A DNA stretch of 5,276 bases from DASWFI01 sp036394315 (GCA_036394315.1 DASWFI010000153.1:1-5276); one strand, 5' to 3'; positions 1 to 5,276 are shown, counted from the stretch's first letter. The notes: generated by a model from the sequence alone, not told the origin. Numbers and translations: made by a program.

Positions 1-38
1 TGGGTAAAACTCAACAAACAGGGAAAAACGGCCATGAG
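1..38 (+). repeat. candidate left terminal inverted repeat (IRL) of the Tn3 element
   Basis: Tn3-family ends are typically 38 bp, begin GGGG, contain an A-run followed by C in the second half and end TAAG. Here bases 1-38 begin TGGGTA, carry GGGAAAAAC at 21-29 and end TGAG at 35-38, so the whole pattern fits with T at position 1 and one change in TAAG. It lies 41 bp beyond the tnpA stop codon, as expected for the tnpA-proximal end. No partner is visible at the right, so the call rests on pattern and position. The target duplication would lie outside the window. Confidence 0.6.
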
Positions 39-85
39 ACAAAGGCAGGCAGTCTATCTTCTCAATCTATTGTCCAGTTTTACCC
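2..85. repeat. 16-bp inverted repeat: tip of the IRL and an inward copy at the tnpA stop
   Basis: Bases 2-17 (GGGTAAAACTCAACAA) and 70-85 (TTGTCCAGTTTTACCC) are inverted repeats matching at 14 of 16 positions. The inner arm overlaps the tnpA stop codon (80-82) and last codon. The 52-base spacer makes an ordinary hairpin terminator unlikely, and no U-tract follows. The inner arm reads as a partial, oppositely oriented copy of the transposon tip. Possible roles are a second transposase-binding site or a relic of a nested end; neither can be decided here. Confidence 0.5.
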
Positions 86-3000
86 TTCCTGTTTTTGCGT
101 CACTTTTAACCCAAGAATTTTTGAGAGATGAAACCTGGTTATAGTATTCACCCGTTCATCCGAAAAGTCATATTCTCCGTCCATGTAAATATGGTGCCAG
201 GCCGCCATCGATGAACCCTTAATCTGCTTGAGTAAAGCTTCTCGTTGTCTCCCTTCAGGTGGATTGGCAACTTTTTGTGACACAATCAGATAGTTATACC
301 CGATGATATTGTTCTCGATCAGTCGTTTACAGCCGTCTGCGGTCAGTTGCCCTTCTCTCGTTTCTTGCTGAAACACATGGTTATCGTCATCATACACTGC
401 CTTGCTAAATTTGTTGATATGTTCCAGTTTGTTTCGCTCTCTTTCTCCCACCTGCCGGATTTCTACTTCATCTATATCCCGAAGGATAAAAATAGTTTCG
501 ATAATCTGTCCGAACTCTTTTAACCCTTTGTATAACGGGTGCTTATGCGCATTGGAATTCAGCCGTTGGAAAAGCTGGGAGGCGGTTGTTTCTTTGAGGA
601 TAATCGTTGTCATAAAGCGAAGGATGTCATCCCACTGCTCCTGCATAATCTCTTCGTTTATGAGGGTATCAGGAAGAATTGTATATCCTTTTTCCTTATA
701 CACTTTCCGTTTCGTAAAAGAGTAGAGGGTTCGTTTTTGCATATTTGCAATTCGTGGAGCAAAGAACACACCTAAAAAATGCATCGCGGCGAACGTCAGT
801 GGAGTTACGGCATGCGTGTCTCCGGTATGCCAATCGGGTTTGACAATATTGTTATGCATCATGCCGTCAATCATATACCAGGCCTCCCGATCCGTCGGAC
901 TAAAGACGGTTGAATGGTAGAGAAAATCCCGGTTGTCTCGAAACATATACGCGGTAATTCCTTGATCTTTGCCAAAATATTTGTAGGAGCGGCTGGCAAG
1001 AAGTGAATCACCACGCACACCTAATTTCTGCCCATCACTCGCGCTAACTCGGATGCCATCCTTGCGGTCAAAGATATGCGTAAGGGGTAGTCTATCCATA
1101 AATGAGAGGGTTTTATCGCTTGCCTCACTGACGTTATCAGATGAAAAGTAGATGAGCACAGCTCGCTCAAGCTCGCTTTGGCTAATATGTTTTGAGATTC
1201 TCGCCATTTTGGGAATGCCGATATTACGACCCAAGCCGATGATCGCAGCAAAAAATACTTTATCGGGTGGCCGCTGATGTGTATGCGTGAGTTGCACAGG
1301 CTCAAAGGCATCCAGAAAATGAGTAAGTGAATTCATTGTTGCTAAGACTTCACAGAGAGTTACAAAGCTGGTTTGTGGAAACAGTTCGATACCAGGCTCA
1401 GTCTCATCTGCTTGTCTGGGAGTGGTGAGCGTGAACTCATGATCTTTATGGACAGTAAGATACTGATTAGTTCCATCAAGAATATGCTGGTTGGTGGTTT
1501 CATACTGTTTATCAAGTACGTCTTTCAGCTTTTGCATGACCGATGGGAAGTCAGCAAATTCTTCAAGTTCTGCACGCTTCAAATAATCGACCTTGTTCCT
1601 TTTCCACAACTCTTTTGCAATCATGTATTCACCGAGTGATCGATGAACGTAGGAGTGTTTCAAATTGAGTCCGCCTGATTTCATCAACTTGGCGATATGC
1701 TTAAAGAGGAGGGCTTTGTAGAGGGAAACGCGAAGCCCTTTTTTGTTCGCAGAAACAGCGTGTCGTTCTTTTTCCGAAAAGCAGGCAGTGGGAGCACTTG
1801 CAGAAATCTTTCCCCCTGTTTTTTGAAAATGGGTAATTGCTGCCATAATGTTTTTTTGTGAAGTATCCTCATTAAACCCCAGATACTTCACAATCTCAGA
1901 CGCCCGGTTTTGCAGCTTGAGGGATTGGGCTTCCAGCGCATCGAAATAGTCACCATCAAAGGCTGCCCGCTTTTGCTCTTTTCGCTGTTGGGAAATCAAC
2001 AGTCGCGTTTCTTTTGTGGAATATTCCCTGTGCCGGTTAAACAGAGCTTTTAGTTTATTGAGTTTTTCCTCTGCGGATATATTCTCTAAAGAAATGATCC
2101 GCTTTGCAGCCTCAACAATCTTTTCAGCGCTCTCATAAGCACTCGCAAGCTCGCCTGTTGTTTGCAGCCGATCATCTTTGGCGGCGAAATATGTTTCCTG
2201 CTGTTTTTTCTTCGCGTTGTTGGTGGCAGTTTGGGCAACTTTTAGGAGTGTCTCTATAAGCATATCTTGTAAGGTATAGTACTGATGGATAATAAAACAT
2301 AGGAGATACAAATACCGCTTCTCGTTTCGCCGCTCGATCTGGAAGTTCTGTACTTTGATAGTGATCGTCGCGTAGTGTTCAATAACCTGCGTTGAAAGAT
2401 GAAGAGATTGGCAGACAGACTCAAATCGGGTAAATAGTTCTTTAATCAAAAGCAGGTCTGCAATATTTGCCTTTATCCTTCCCGGCCTGGTTGACTGATG
2501 AAACTTTTTCAGGAGCGTTACTTGTGAACGCTTGAGCTTGACACTCTGTTTTTCTGTAGACTCATAAATTTGCTTATCAACCGTCAACAAATTATCCAAC
2601 ACTTGCTTGTCAACCTCTGTTAAACAGGTTGCAAGCTGTATGAGCATCCTTTTTTCGTACTGCCGAAACACATGGGTAATAATTGTTGTCAACGCATGAT
2701 AGCGGGGTGCTTCTATCCGTTTCCTCTCTAGTATTTCTAACAAGCTGCCAAAAACATCTTTGAGCCTCATTTGTTTTTCTACCGCAATTGCCGCCTCAGC
2801 AGAAAGCATGGTAATAGCAGTCGCTGAAAATGCAGCGTAGTCAAGCTTCGCGAGAATGAGCGCTCTATGTCGGCGCATTGTTCTTCGAGAGTATTTCTTT
2901 ATCTGCCATGCGCCCTCAAGCTCCAAGCGTTTTTGGACATACTCACTATCTTCAAGATAAAACAACTCTTTTGCATAAAACTTGTTTGTTGCCCGGAAGT

Positions 3001-3172
3001 ATCCAAGTTGCAGGACAAAGCCAATTTTACTTGCAGGGGTTGCAAGTGTCGCGACGAGTTCTTCCGCCCATCCTGGCAGACTGAAAAAATGTTTTCTCTC
3101 TTCGGAGGTAAATCGCGGAGGGTTTTCAAACACCTGGATTTCTTCTTCAGATAAAATATTGAGGATAGTCAT
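80..3172 (-). CDS. tnpA: Tn3-family transposase TnpA (DDE)
   Basis: This 1030-residue protein catalyses replicative transposition, cutting the 3' ends of the transposon and joining them to target DNA to give a cointegrate. Length is normal for the family (about 1000). The N-terminus (about 1-165; PPRFTSEERKHFF, GFVLQLGYFRAT) matches the DUF4158-type DNA-binding region. The middle is helical and charged. The catalytic Tn3 domain spans about 580-1010. Aligned by eye with Tn3, the catalytic triad is D713 (SASDGQ), D785 (HTGDTHA) and E917 (NKLEHINKFSKAV, matching NKGEARNALARAV). The D-D spacing is 72 and the D-E spacing 132, close to the family. Conserved MHFLGVFFAPRI follows D785. No frameshift or internal stop is seen, so it is probably functional. 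ATG at 3172 gives the family's usual N-terminus; upstream bases (aactcca) offer no Shine-Dalgarno. It is divergent from tnpR across the res-like spacer. Confidence 0.96.
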   Translation of the reverse strand: MTILNILSEEEIQVFENPPRFTSEERKHFFSLPGWAEELVATLATPASKIGFVLQLGYFRATNKFYAKELFYLEDSEYVQKRLELEGAWQIKKYSRRTMRRHRALILAKLDYAAFSATAITMLSAEAAIAVEKQMRLKDVFGSLLEILERKRIEAPRYHALTTIITHVFRQYEKRMLIQLATCLTEVDKQVLDNLLTVDKQIYESTEKQSVKLKRSQVTLLKKFHQSTRPGRIKANIADLLLIKELFTRFESVCQSLHLSTQVIEHYATITIKVQNFQIERRNEKRYLYLLCFIIHQYYTLQDMLIETLLKVAQTATNNAKKKQQETYFAAKDDRLQTTGELASAYESAEKIVEAAKRIISLENISAEEKLNKLKALFNRHREYSTKETRLLISQQRKEQKRAAFDGDYFDALEAQSLKLQNRASEIVKYLGFNEDTSQKNIMAAITHFQKTGGKISASAPTACFSEKERHAVSANKKGLRVSLYKALLFKHIAKLMKSGGLNLKHSYVHRSLGEYMIAKELWKRNKVDYLKRAELEEFADFPSVMQKLKDVLDKQYETTNQHILDGTNQYLTVHKDHEFTLTTPRQADETEPGIELFPQTSFVTLCEVLATMNSLTHFLDAFEPVQLTHTHQRPPDKVFFAAIIGLGRNIGIPKMARISKHISQSELERAVLIYFSSDNVSEASDKTLSFMDRLPLTHIFDRKDGIRVSASDGQKLGVRGDSLLASRSYKYFGKDQGITAYMFRDNRDFLYHSTVFSPTDREAWYMIDGMMHNNIVKPDWHTGDTHAVTPLTFAAMHFLGVFFAPRIANMQKRTLYSFTKRKVYKEKGYTILPDTLINEEIMQEQWDDILRFMTTIILKETTASQLFQRLNSNAHKHPLYKGLKEFGQIIETIFILRDIDEVEIRQVGERERNKLEHINKFSKAVYDDDNHVFQQETREGQLTADGCKRLIENNIIGYNYLIVSQKVANPPEGRQREALLKQIKGSSMAAWHHIYMDGEYDFSDERVNTITRFHLSKILGLKVTQKQEG

Positions 3173-3176
3173 TGGA

Positions 3177-3202
3177 GTTAAGAAAACGGCCGTTTGTTTA
3201 AC
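3177..3202. repeat. 26-bp imperfect palindrome, candidate res subsite I
   Basis: The arms GTTAAGAAAACGG and CCGTTTGTTTAAC mirror each other at 22 of 26 positions around a perfect 12-bp core AAACGGCCGTTT. It begins 5 bp upstream of the tnpA start codon. In gamma-delta the crossover site I is the 28-bp subsite nearest tnpA, with 12-bp arms; size and position match. The central dinucleotide would be GC, which is symmetric. Resolvase bound here would also cover the tnpA leader. Confidence 0.55.
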
Positions 3203-3210
3203 GACCGGCA

Positions 3211-3258
3211 GTTTCTTTACTTTTGCTCATTTTCCCTCTTGCGTTTTAGTAAAGAAAC
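3211..3258. repeat. perfect 11-bp inverted repeat, candidate resolvase-binding pair
   Basis: GTTTCTTTACT at 3211-3221 is exactly inverted as AGTAAAGAAAC at 3248-3258, with 26 bp between. The arm is the same motif as the half-sites in the 26-bp palindrome beside tnpA and at 3301-3310. This supports recognition by one protein, most likely the adjacent resolvase. Confidence 0.6.
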
Positions 3259-3267
3259 CCGTTTAAT
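3239..3267 (+). promoter_or_regulatory. candidate sigma70-type promoter of tnpR
   Basis: A -35-like TTGCGT (3239-3244) is followed after 17 bp by TTTAAT (3262-3267), which is 5 of 6 to the consensus -10. Transcription would start near 3275 and leave a leader of about 47 bases. The element overlaps the half-sites at 3249-3258 and 3261-3272, so bound resolvase would shut it off. This is a consensus match only, in A/T-rich DNA where chance matches are common. Confidence 0.33.
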
Positions 3268-3321
3268 AAAACTATAGCAGAAAATCGTATTTTTGGTTGA
3301 GTTTCTTAACTTTTTGTAACT

Positions 3322-3888
3322 ATGCTGATCGGCTATGCACGTGTTTCGACACTTGAACAAGATATTGCCCTCCAAGTAGATGCCTTAAAGAAGTCAGACT
3401 GTGATAATATTTTTGATGATACTGCCAGTGGCGCAACAACGCAACGGCCAGGACTGACAGAGGCACTTTCATATGTCAGAAAAGGCGATACACTCGTGGT
3501 GTGGCGGCTGGATCGGTTAGGCCGTTCACTCAGGCATCTCATTGATGTGATAGCTGATCTTGAAAAACGAGGCATCGGGTTTCGCAGCTTGCAGGAGTCC
3601 ATTGATACCACCACCAGTGGAGGGCGGCTTATCTTTCAAATATTTGGTGCGCTGGCTGAGTTTGAACGAAATCTTATCAGAGAGCGGACACAAGCAGGTC
3701 TTACGGCAGCGAGAGTCCGAGGAAGAAAGGGAGGTAGACCGAAAGCACTGGATACAAAAAAAACTGAATTGGCATATCAACTCTACGACGCAAAGAAGCA
3801 CACCATCAAGGAGATCTGCCAGATGTTAGGTATTTCAAAACCATCTCTCTACGCCTACCTTGAGCAAAGGACAAATACAACAAGGTAG
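3322..3888 (+). CDS. tnpR: serine resolvase TnpR (site-specific recombinase)
   Basis: This 188-residue resolvase/invertase-family recombinase resolves Tn3 cointegrates at res by double-strand cleavage through a serine-DNA link, and usually represses its own promoter and that of tnpA. The N-terminal catalytic domain shows YARVST with nucleophile S9 and R7. The second motif is WRLDRLGRS, with D64, R65 and R68 equivalent to gamma-delta D67, R68 and R71. The long E helix follows (GALAEFERNLIRERT, about 109-123), with a GRKGGRP linker at 134-140. A C-terminal Hin-type helix-turn-helix is at about 161-180 (TIKEICQMLGISKPSLYAYL). Size is typical of short resolvases (about 185). The ATG fits the family start (MLIGYARVS); no Shine-Dalgarno is seen upstream. 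It faces away from tnpA, and the cargo gene starts 32 bp after its stop, so the two may share a transcript. Confidence 0.97.
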   Translation: MLIGYARVSTLEQDIALQVDALKKSDCDNIFDDTASGATTQRPGLTEALSYVRKGDTLVVWRLDRLGRSLRHLIDVIADLEKRGIGFRSLQESIDTTTSGGRLIFQIFGALAEFERNLIRERTQAGLTAARVRGRKGGRPKALDTKKTELAYQLYDAKKHTIKEICQMLGISKPSLYAYLEQRTNTTR

Positions 3889-3920
3889 CAAACGACCACC
3901 TTAATAAATTGATAATACAT

Positions 3921-4601
3921 ATGGCAGAAGAAGACACTCTATCAATAAATGAATTAATGAAGAAAAAAGAACCAGATAATCAACATAAACCAGAGCTAGA
4001 AAAGCAACCTACTAAAATTATGGTTGCTGAAAATCCGATAACTGAACCGTATAAAAAATTATTACTGGCTCCAAAGCAAGAAGAACAAAAACGGCATGAA
4101 TCACCTACATGGCCATTATATGATTATAATTGTACCGATCCTCAAGGAAGCACAATTTTTGTAGAAGGATATGCGCACGTTGCCAGCCTAAATGAGCAAG
4201 ACAATCAAGGAAATACCTATCAAAAAATTGTTGAAAAATTTCATAAAGAACATCCGGATATTCTGTTAGTCGAAGGCAGTAGCGATGAAGTCAGCGCCGA
4301 CATAATGAAAGAAGAAGAAAAACGGATAAAAGAAGGACAATTACCGTTTACCGATGAAGAAGTCATTGAAAGATATCGGGAGCAAATATATTTAGCATGG
4401 AAAGCCAGAAAAGAAGGCATTGAAGTAAAGAGTTGGGATATTCCATTCTTTATTCAACAAGCAGAATATGCACGGGGACGAAACAGTCAGGACGCAATTG
4501 TTGGGTGGGCGATAGGTCAAGGAGCAAACCATATACTATCTGAAGAAACAACCCAAGAAGTAACACCTGGAAAAATTGATGCCATACCGAATTTTGTGTA
4601 A
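3921..4601 (+). CDS. truncated N-terminal part of the TraB/Tiki-like cargo protein
   Basis: As the DNA stands, translation from ATG 3921 gives 226 residues. The first 219 are native. The last seven (DAIPNFV) and the stop codon are supplied by the left inverted repeat of the inserted element. The fragment keeps the charged N-terminal tail, GYAH and ILLVEG but lacks the GGSH half, so loss of function is likely. A TTG at 3909 would add four residues (MIIH). The distance from the tnpR stop is 32 bases, with no convincing terminator between, so cotranscription is plausible. Confidence 0.55.
   Translation: MAEEDTLSINELMKKKEPDNQHKPELEKQPTKIMVAENPITEPYKKLLLAPKQEEQKRHESPTWPLYDYNCTDPQGSTIFVEGYAHVASLNEQDNQGNTYQKIVEKFHKEHPDILLVEGSSDEVSADIMKEEEKRIKEGQLPFTDEEVIERYREQIYLAWKARKEGIEVKSWDIPFFIQQAEYARGRNSQDAIVGWAIGQGANHILSEETTQEVTPGKIDAIPNFV
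4569..4577 (+). repeat. left copy of the 9-bp target-site duplication
   Basis: GGAAAAATT here is repeated exactly at 4693-4701, directly flanking the inverted repeats of the inserted element. In the cargo frame both copies read Gly-Lys-Ile, which shows that the duplication came from the gene itself. Confidence 0.88.
4578..4601 (+). repeat. left terminal inverted repeat of the miniature element
   Basis: It pairs with 4669-4692 at 23 of 24 positions; the mismatch is T at 4592 opposite G at 4678. It ends in TAA (4599-4601), which stops translation of the upstream cargo fragment. Confidence 0.88.
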
Positions 4602-4668
4602 CGGCACCTAGCAGAAAAGCTCGGAAGCTTGGTCCAGGCTGGTTTTAACGCCTTCACGCTTCACGGCA

Positions 4669-4692
4669 TTACACAAAGTTCGGTATGGCATC
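4669..4692 (-). repeat. right terminal inverted repeat of the miniature element
   Basis: It is the reverse complement of 4578-4601 with one mismatch and ends in GGCATC, immediately followed by the second copy of the 9-bp duplication. Beyond the 24 bp the two arms diverge. Confidence 0.88.
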
Positions 4693-4701
4693 GGAAAAAT
4701 T
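4693..4701 (+). repeat. right copy of the 9-bp target-site duplication
   Basis: GGAAAAATT is identical to 4569-4577. Codons after it (from ACG at 4702) continue the cargo gene in the frame broken at 4577. Confidence 0.88.
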
Positions 4702-4941
4702 ACGACATTACTTGGCGATGTAGCCAACATTTCTCTTACAGATGAAGAAAAAGCGACAGGTCTATCACTGCAAGATAAATTAGGAAGGCTATTACAATTA
4801 GATTTATCAGACGAGAATATTCAACGAATTATTCGAAAGTACACGAAAGAATATTTCGGAACAGAAAAAGACCTTTCACAACTCACCCTGGAAGAAGCAA
4901 GGCAAATAGCGTATCCCATTGGAGAGGGAGAGACCAATAAA

Positions 4942-5151
4942 GTGCTCAGAGATATGAATGAAAGCAGAGATGCTCATGCTATAGATGCTATTTATCAAGC
5001 AAAAAAAGATAATGGAAAAGTTTTTGTTGTTTGTGGTGGAAGTCATGCAATAGTTTGGCAACCGGCAATAGAAGAGATGTATTACCAAGGTAAAAAAGAA
5101 CAAATTTCTACAATTCAAGCAGAACTTGATGGCATGGTACGACCCCACTAA
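4942..5151 (+). CDS. C-terminal remnant of the TraB/Tiki-like cargo protein
   Basis: The orphaned 3' half of the cargo gene stays open from 4612 to the stop at 5149-5151, with no internal stop after the insertion. Without its own start it can be translated only by internal initiation, for example from GTG 4942 (69 residues) or ATG 4954. It carries the VFVVCGGSHAIVW strand and conserved His. No Shine-Dalgarno precedes these starts, so expression as a separate protein is doubtful. It is best read as a remnant, and the undamaged frame argues that the insertion is recent. Confidence 0.35.
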   Translation: MLRDMNESRDAHAIDAIYQAKKDNGKVFVVCGGSHAIVWQPAIEEMYYQGKKEQISTIQAELDGMVRPH

Positions 5152-5208
5152 CCGGTGAAATTGGGGGGAAGGATTGAAAAAAAGGACGGTCCTCGGCATG
5201 ATGTGCTT

Positions 5209-5276
5209 ATGCAAACCAACACAGCAGAGCCGATGGACGCGTCGAAACAATTTTGCCCGAATGAGGCGTGTTCCGC
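5209..5276 (+). CDS. partial IS transposase, N-terminal zinc-ribbon start, cut by window edge
   Basis: From ATG 5209 the frame reads MQTNTAEPMDASKQFCPNEA then CSA and is open to the last base. Short N-termini of the form MDxSKQFCPNxxC begin the zinc-ribbon of a large group of insertion-sequence transposases (zinc ribbon, helix-turn-helix, then DDE domain). The two cysteines seen would be the first zinc pair. The same frame is open upstream to the cargo stop at 5151, so an earlier GTG (5155 or 5203) is possible. Only about 23 residues are available, so the assignment rests on recalled similarity. The DNA is clearly richer in G+C than the cargo gene to its left, which fits a separate element. 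Confidence 0.5.
   Translation, partial: MQTNTAEPMDASKQFCPNEACS

Larger units (their letters stand above)
3173..3321. promoter_or_regulatory. res: divergent tnpA-tnpR control region with res-like repeats
   Basis: In Tn3-type elements this spacer holds res, where resolvase recombines cointegrates and represses both genes. Here 149 bp contain at least five copies of a half-site close to GTTTSTTWAC: on the minus strand at 3177-3187 and 3249-3258, and on the plus strand at 3192-3202, 3211-3220 and 3301-3310. A looser, nearly symmetric copy, GTTTAATAAAAC, lies at 3261-3272. They form paired inverted sites, as expected for a dimeric serine recombinase. Spans of the second and third pairs (about 48-50 bp) exceed the 34 and 25 bp of gamma-delta subsites II and III, so subsite assignment is tentative. 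The function is inferred from gene context and repeats. Confidence 0.68.
4578..4692. mobile_element. 115-bp MITE-like insertion with IS256-type ends
   Basis: The element is bounded by 24-bp inverted repeats with one mismatch (4578-4601 and 4669-4692) and by a perfect 9-bp direct repeat. It is too short to code for a transposase, so it must be moved in trans. Its ends start GATGCC and run into TTTTGTGTAA. From memory, IS256 ends start GAT and contain ATTGTGTAAAA at a similar distance, and IS256-family insertions duplicate 8-9 bp, so a non-autonomous IS256-family derivative is the best guess. The interior (4602-4668) shows no recognised motif apart from a tandem TTCACGC/TTCACGG at 4654-4667. 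With the 9-bp duplication it adds 124 bp to the gene, which shifts the frame by one base. Confidence 0.87.
3921..5151 (+). pseudogene. cargo gene: TraB/Tiki/EreA-like protein, split by a miniature element
   Basis: Joining 3921-4577 to 4702-5151 gives one 368-residue frame. Residues 1-75 are charged, Lys/Glu/Gln-rich and probably disordered. Residues 80-175 hold IFVEGYAH (G83, H86), PDILLVEG (E118) and SWDIP (D173). The C-terminal part holds VFVVCGGSHA (H334). A G-x-x-H near the front, an acidic residue after a hydrophobic strand and a late G-x-H fit the TraB/PrgY, Tiki, ChaN and EreA superfamily, in which these residues often form a metal or active site. No signal peptide or membrane segment is visible, so it is probably cytosolic. 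ATG 3921 is preferred over TTG 3909, although neither has a clear Shine-Dalgarno. The insertion truncates the product before GGSH, so it is probably inactive. Substrate unknown; family call by eye only. Confidence 0.75.
1..5276. mobile_element. Tn3-family transposon with cargo, right end not seen
   Basis: The unit is assembled from a candidate left terminal repeat at the window edge, minus-strand tnpA, a res-like spacer, plus-strand tnpR and a cargo gene after tnpR. This is the Tn3/gamma-delta gene order rather than the Tn21 order, where tnpR and tnpA are co-directional. Inclusion of the cargo gene is inferred from its position only 32 bases after tnpR and from the absence of any terminal repeat between them. 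No inverted copy of the left terminal repeat is found up to 5276, so the right boundary is unknown. The transposon may end before the IS-like sequence that starts around 5152. Confidence 0.6.

Noticed and set aside
402..775. Plus-strand open frames opposite the 3' part of tnpA
   Set aside because: They overlap the conserved catalytic domain of tnpA in antisense and have no family-like motifs. The same holds for those at 1021-1311, 1373-1639, 1684-1872 and 2867-3266.
3560..3829. Alternative plus-strand frame within tnpR
   Set aside because: It is fully inside the resolvase gene, whose catalytic motifs and helix-turn-helix are continuous in the other frame.
3883..3904. Terminator between tnpR and the cargo gene (AAGGT...ACCTT)
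   Set aside because: The stem is about 5 bp with weak pairing and no T-run follows.
4578..4692. Integron attC site or intrinsic terminator
   Set aside because: The arms lack the paired RYYYAAC/GTTRRRY core boxes of attC, there is no terminal U-tract, and the perfect flanking duplication with reading-frame restoration is the mark of transposition.
5143..5166. Terminator after the cargo gene (CCCCA...TGGGG)
   Set aside because: The stem is only 5 bp, and the sequence after it is GGAAGGATTGAAAA rather than a T-tract.
4876..5250. Minus-strand 124-codon open frame
   Set aside because: It lies opposite the C-terminal half of the cargo gene, crosses the cargo/IS junction and shows no recognisable protein pattern.
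5239..5276. Right terminal repeat of the Tn3 element at the window end
   Set aside because: Its reverse complement starts GCGGAACACG and matches the left repeat only sporadically, whereas Tn3 ends are normally near-identical; it codes in the CPNxxC frame instead.

Overview
The window is a composite of mobile DNA. Its core is a Tn3-family transposon module in the classical Tn3/gamma-delta layout. From left to right it has a candidate 38-bp terminal inverted repeat exactly at the window edge (1-38), a full-length DDE transposase tnpA on the minus strand (80-3172), a 149-bp divergent spacer with the repeat structure of a res/control region (3173-3321), and an intact serine resolvase tnpR on the plus strand (3322-3888). 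Both transposition genes look intact.

Downstream of tnpR, in the position where Tn3 carries its cargo, lies a more A-rich gene (3921-5151) for a TraB/PrgY-Tiki-EreA-like protein with an N-terminal GYAH, an ILLVEG and a C-terminal GGSH motif. A 115-bp miniature element (4578-4692) breaks it. The element has 24-bp terminal inverted repeats with one mismatch and is flanked by a perfect 9-bp duplication, GGAAAAATT. Removing the element plus one duplication copy restores one uninterrupted 368-codon reading frame, so the boundaries are fixed by two independent lines of evidence. The element's ends resemble IS256-family ends. It therefore looks like a recent non-autonomous (MITE-like) insertion that turned the cargo gene into a pseudogene.

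The last ~120 bases (5152-5276) are richer in G+C. They hold the start of another reading frame with a CPNxxC zinc-ribbon beginning, typical of a common IS transposase N-terminus, cut by the window edge. No right-hand Tn3 terminal repeat is visible, so the transposon's right end is either beyond the window or was displaced by this IS. Both window edges coincide with mobile-element ends, as expected for a contig broken at repeats.

The organism is probably a bacterium, from the Tn3/IS256-type elements and mixed base composition. None of the three main genes has a clear Shine-Dalgarno sequence, which suggests a lineage with frequent SD-independent initiation. CPNxxC transposases of this kind are, from memory, abundant in Chloroflexota and other environmental bacteria, but the window alone cannot fix the taxon. 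How the parts would work together: TnpA joins the transposon to a new site as a cointegrate, TnpR resolves the cointegrate at res and probably represses both promoters there, and the cargo travels along, here inactivated by a third-party element.
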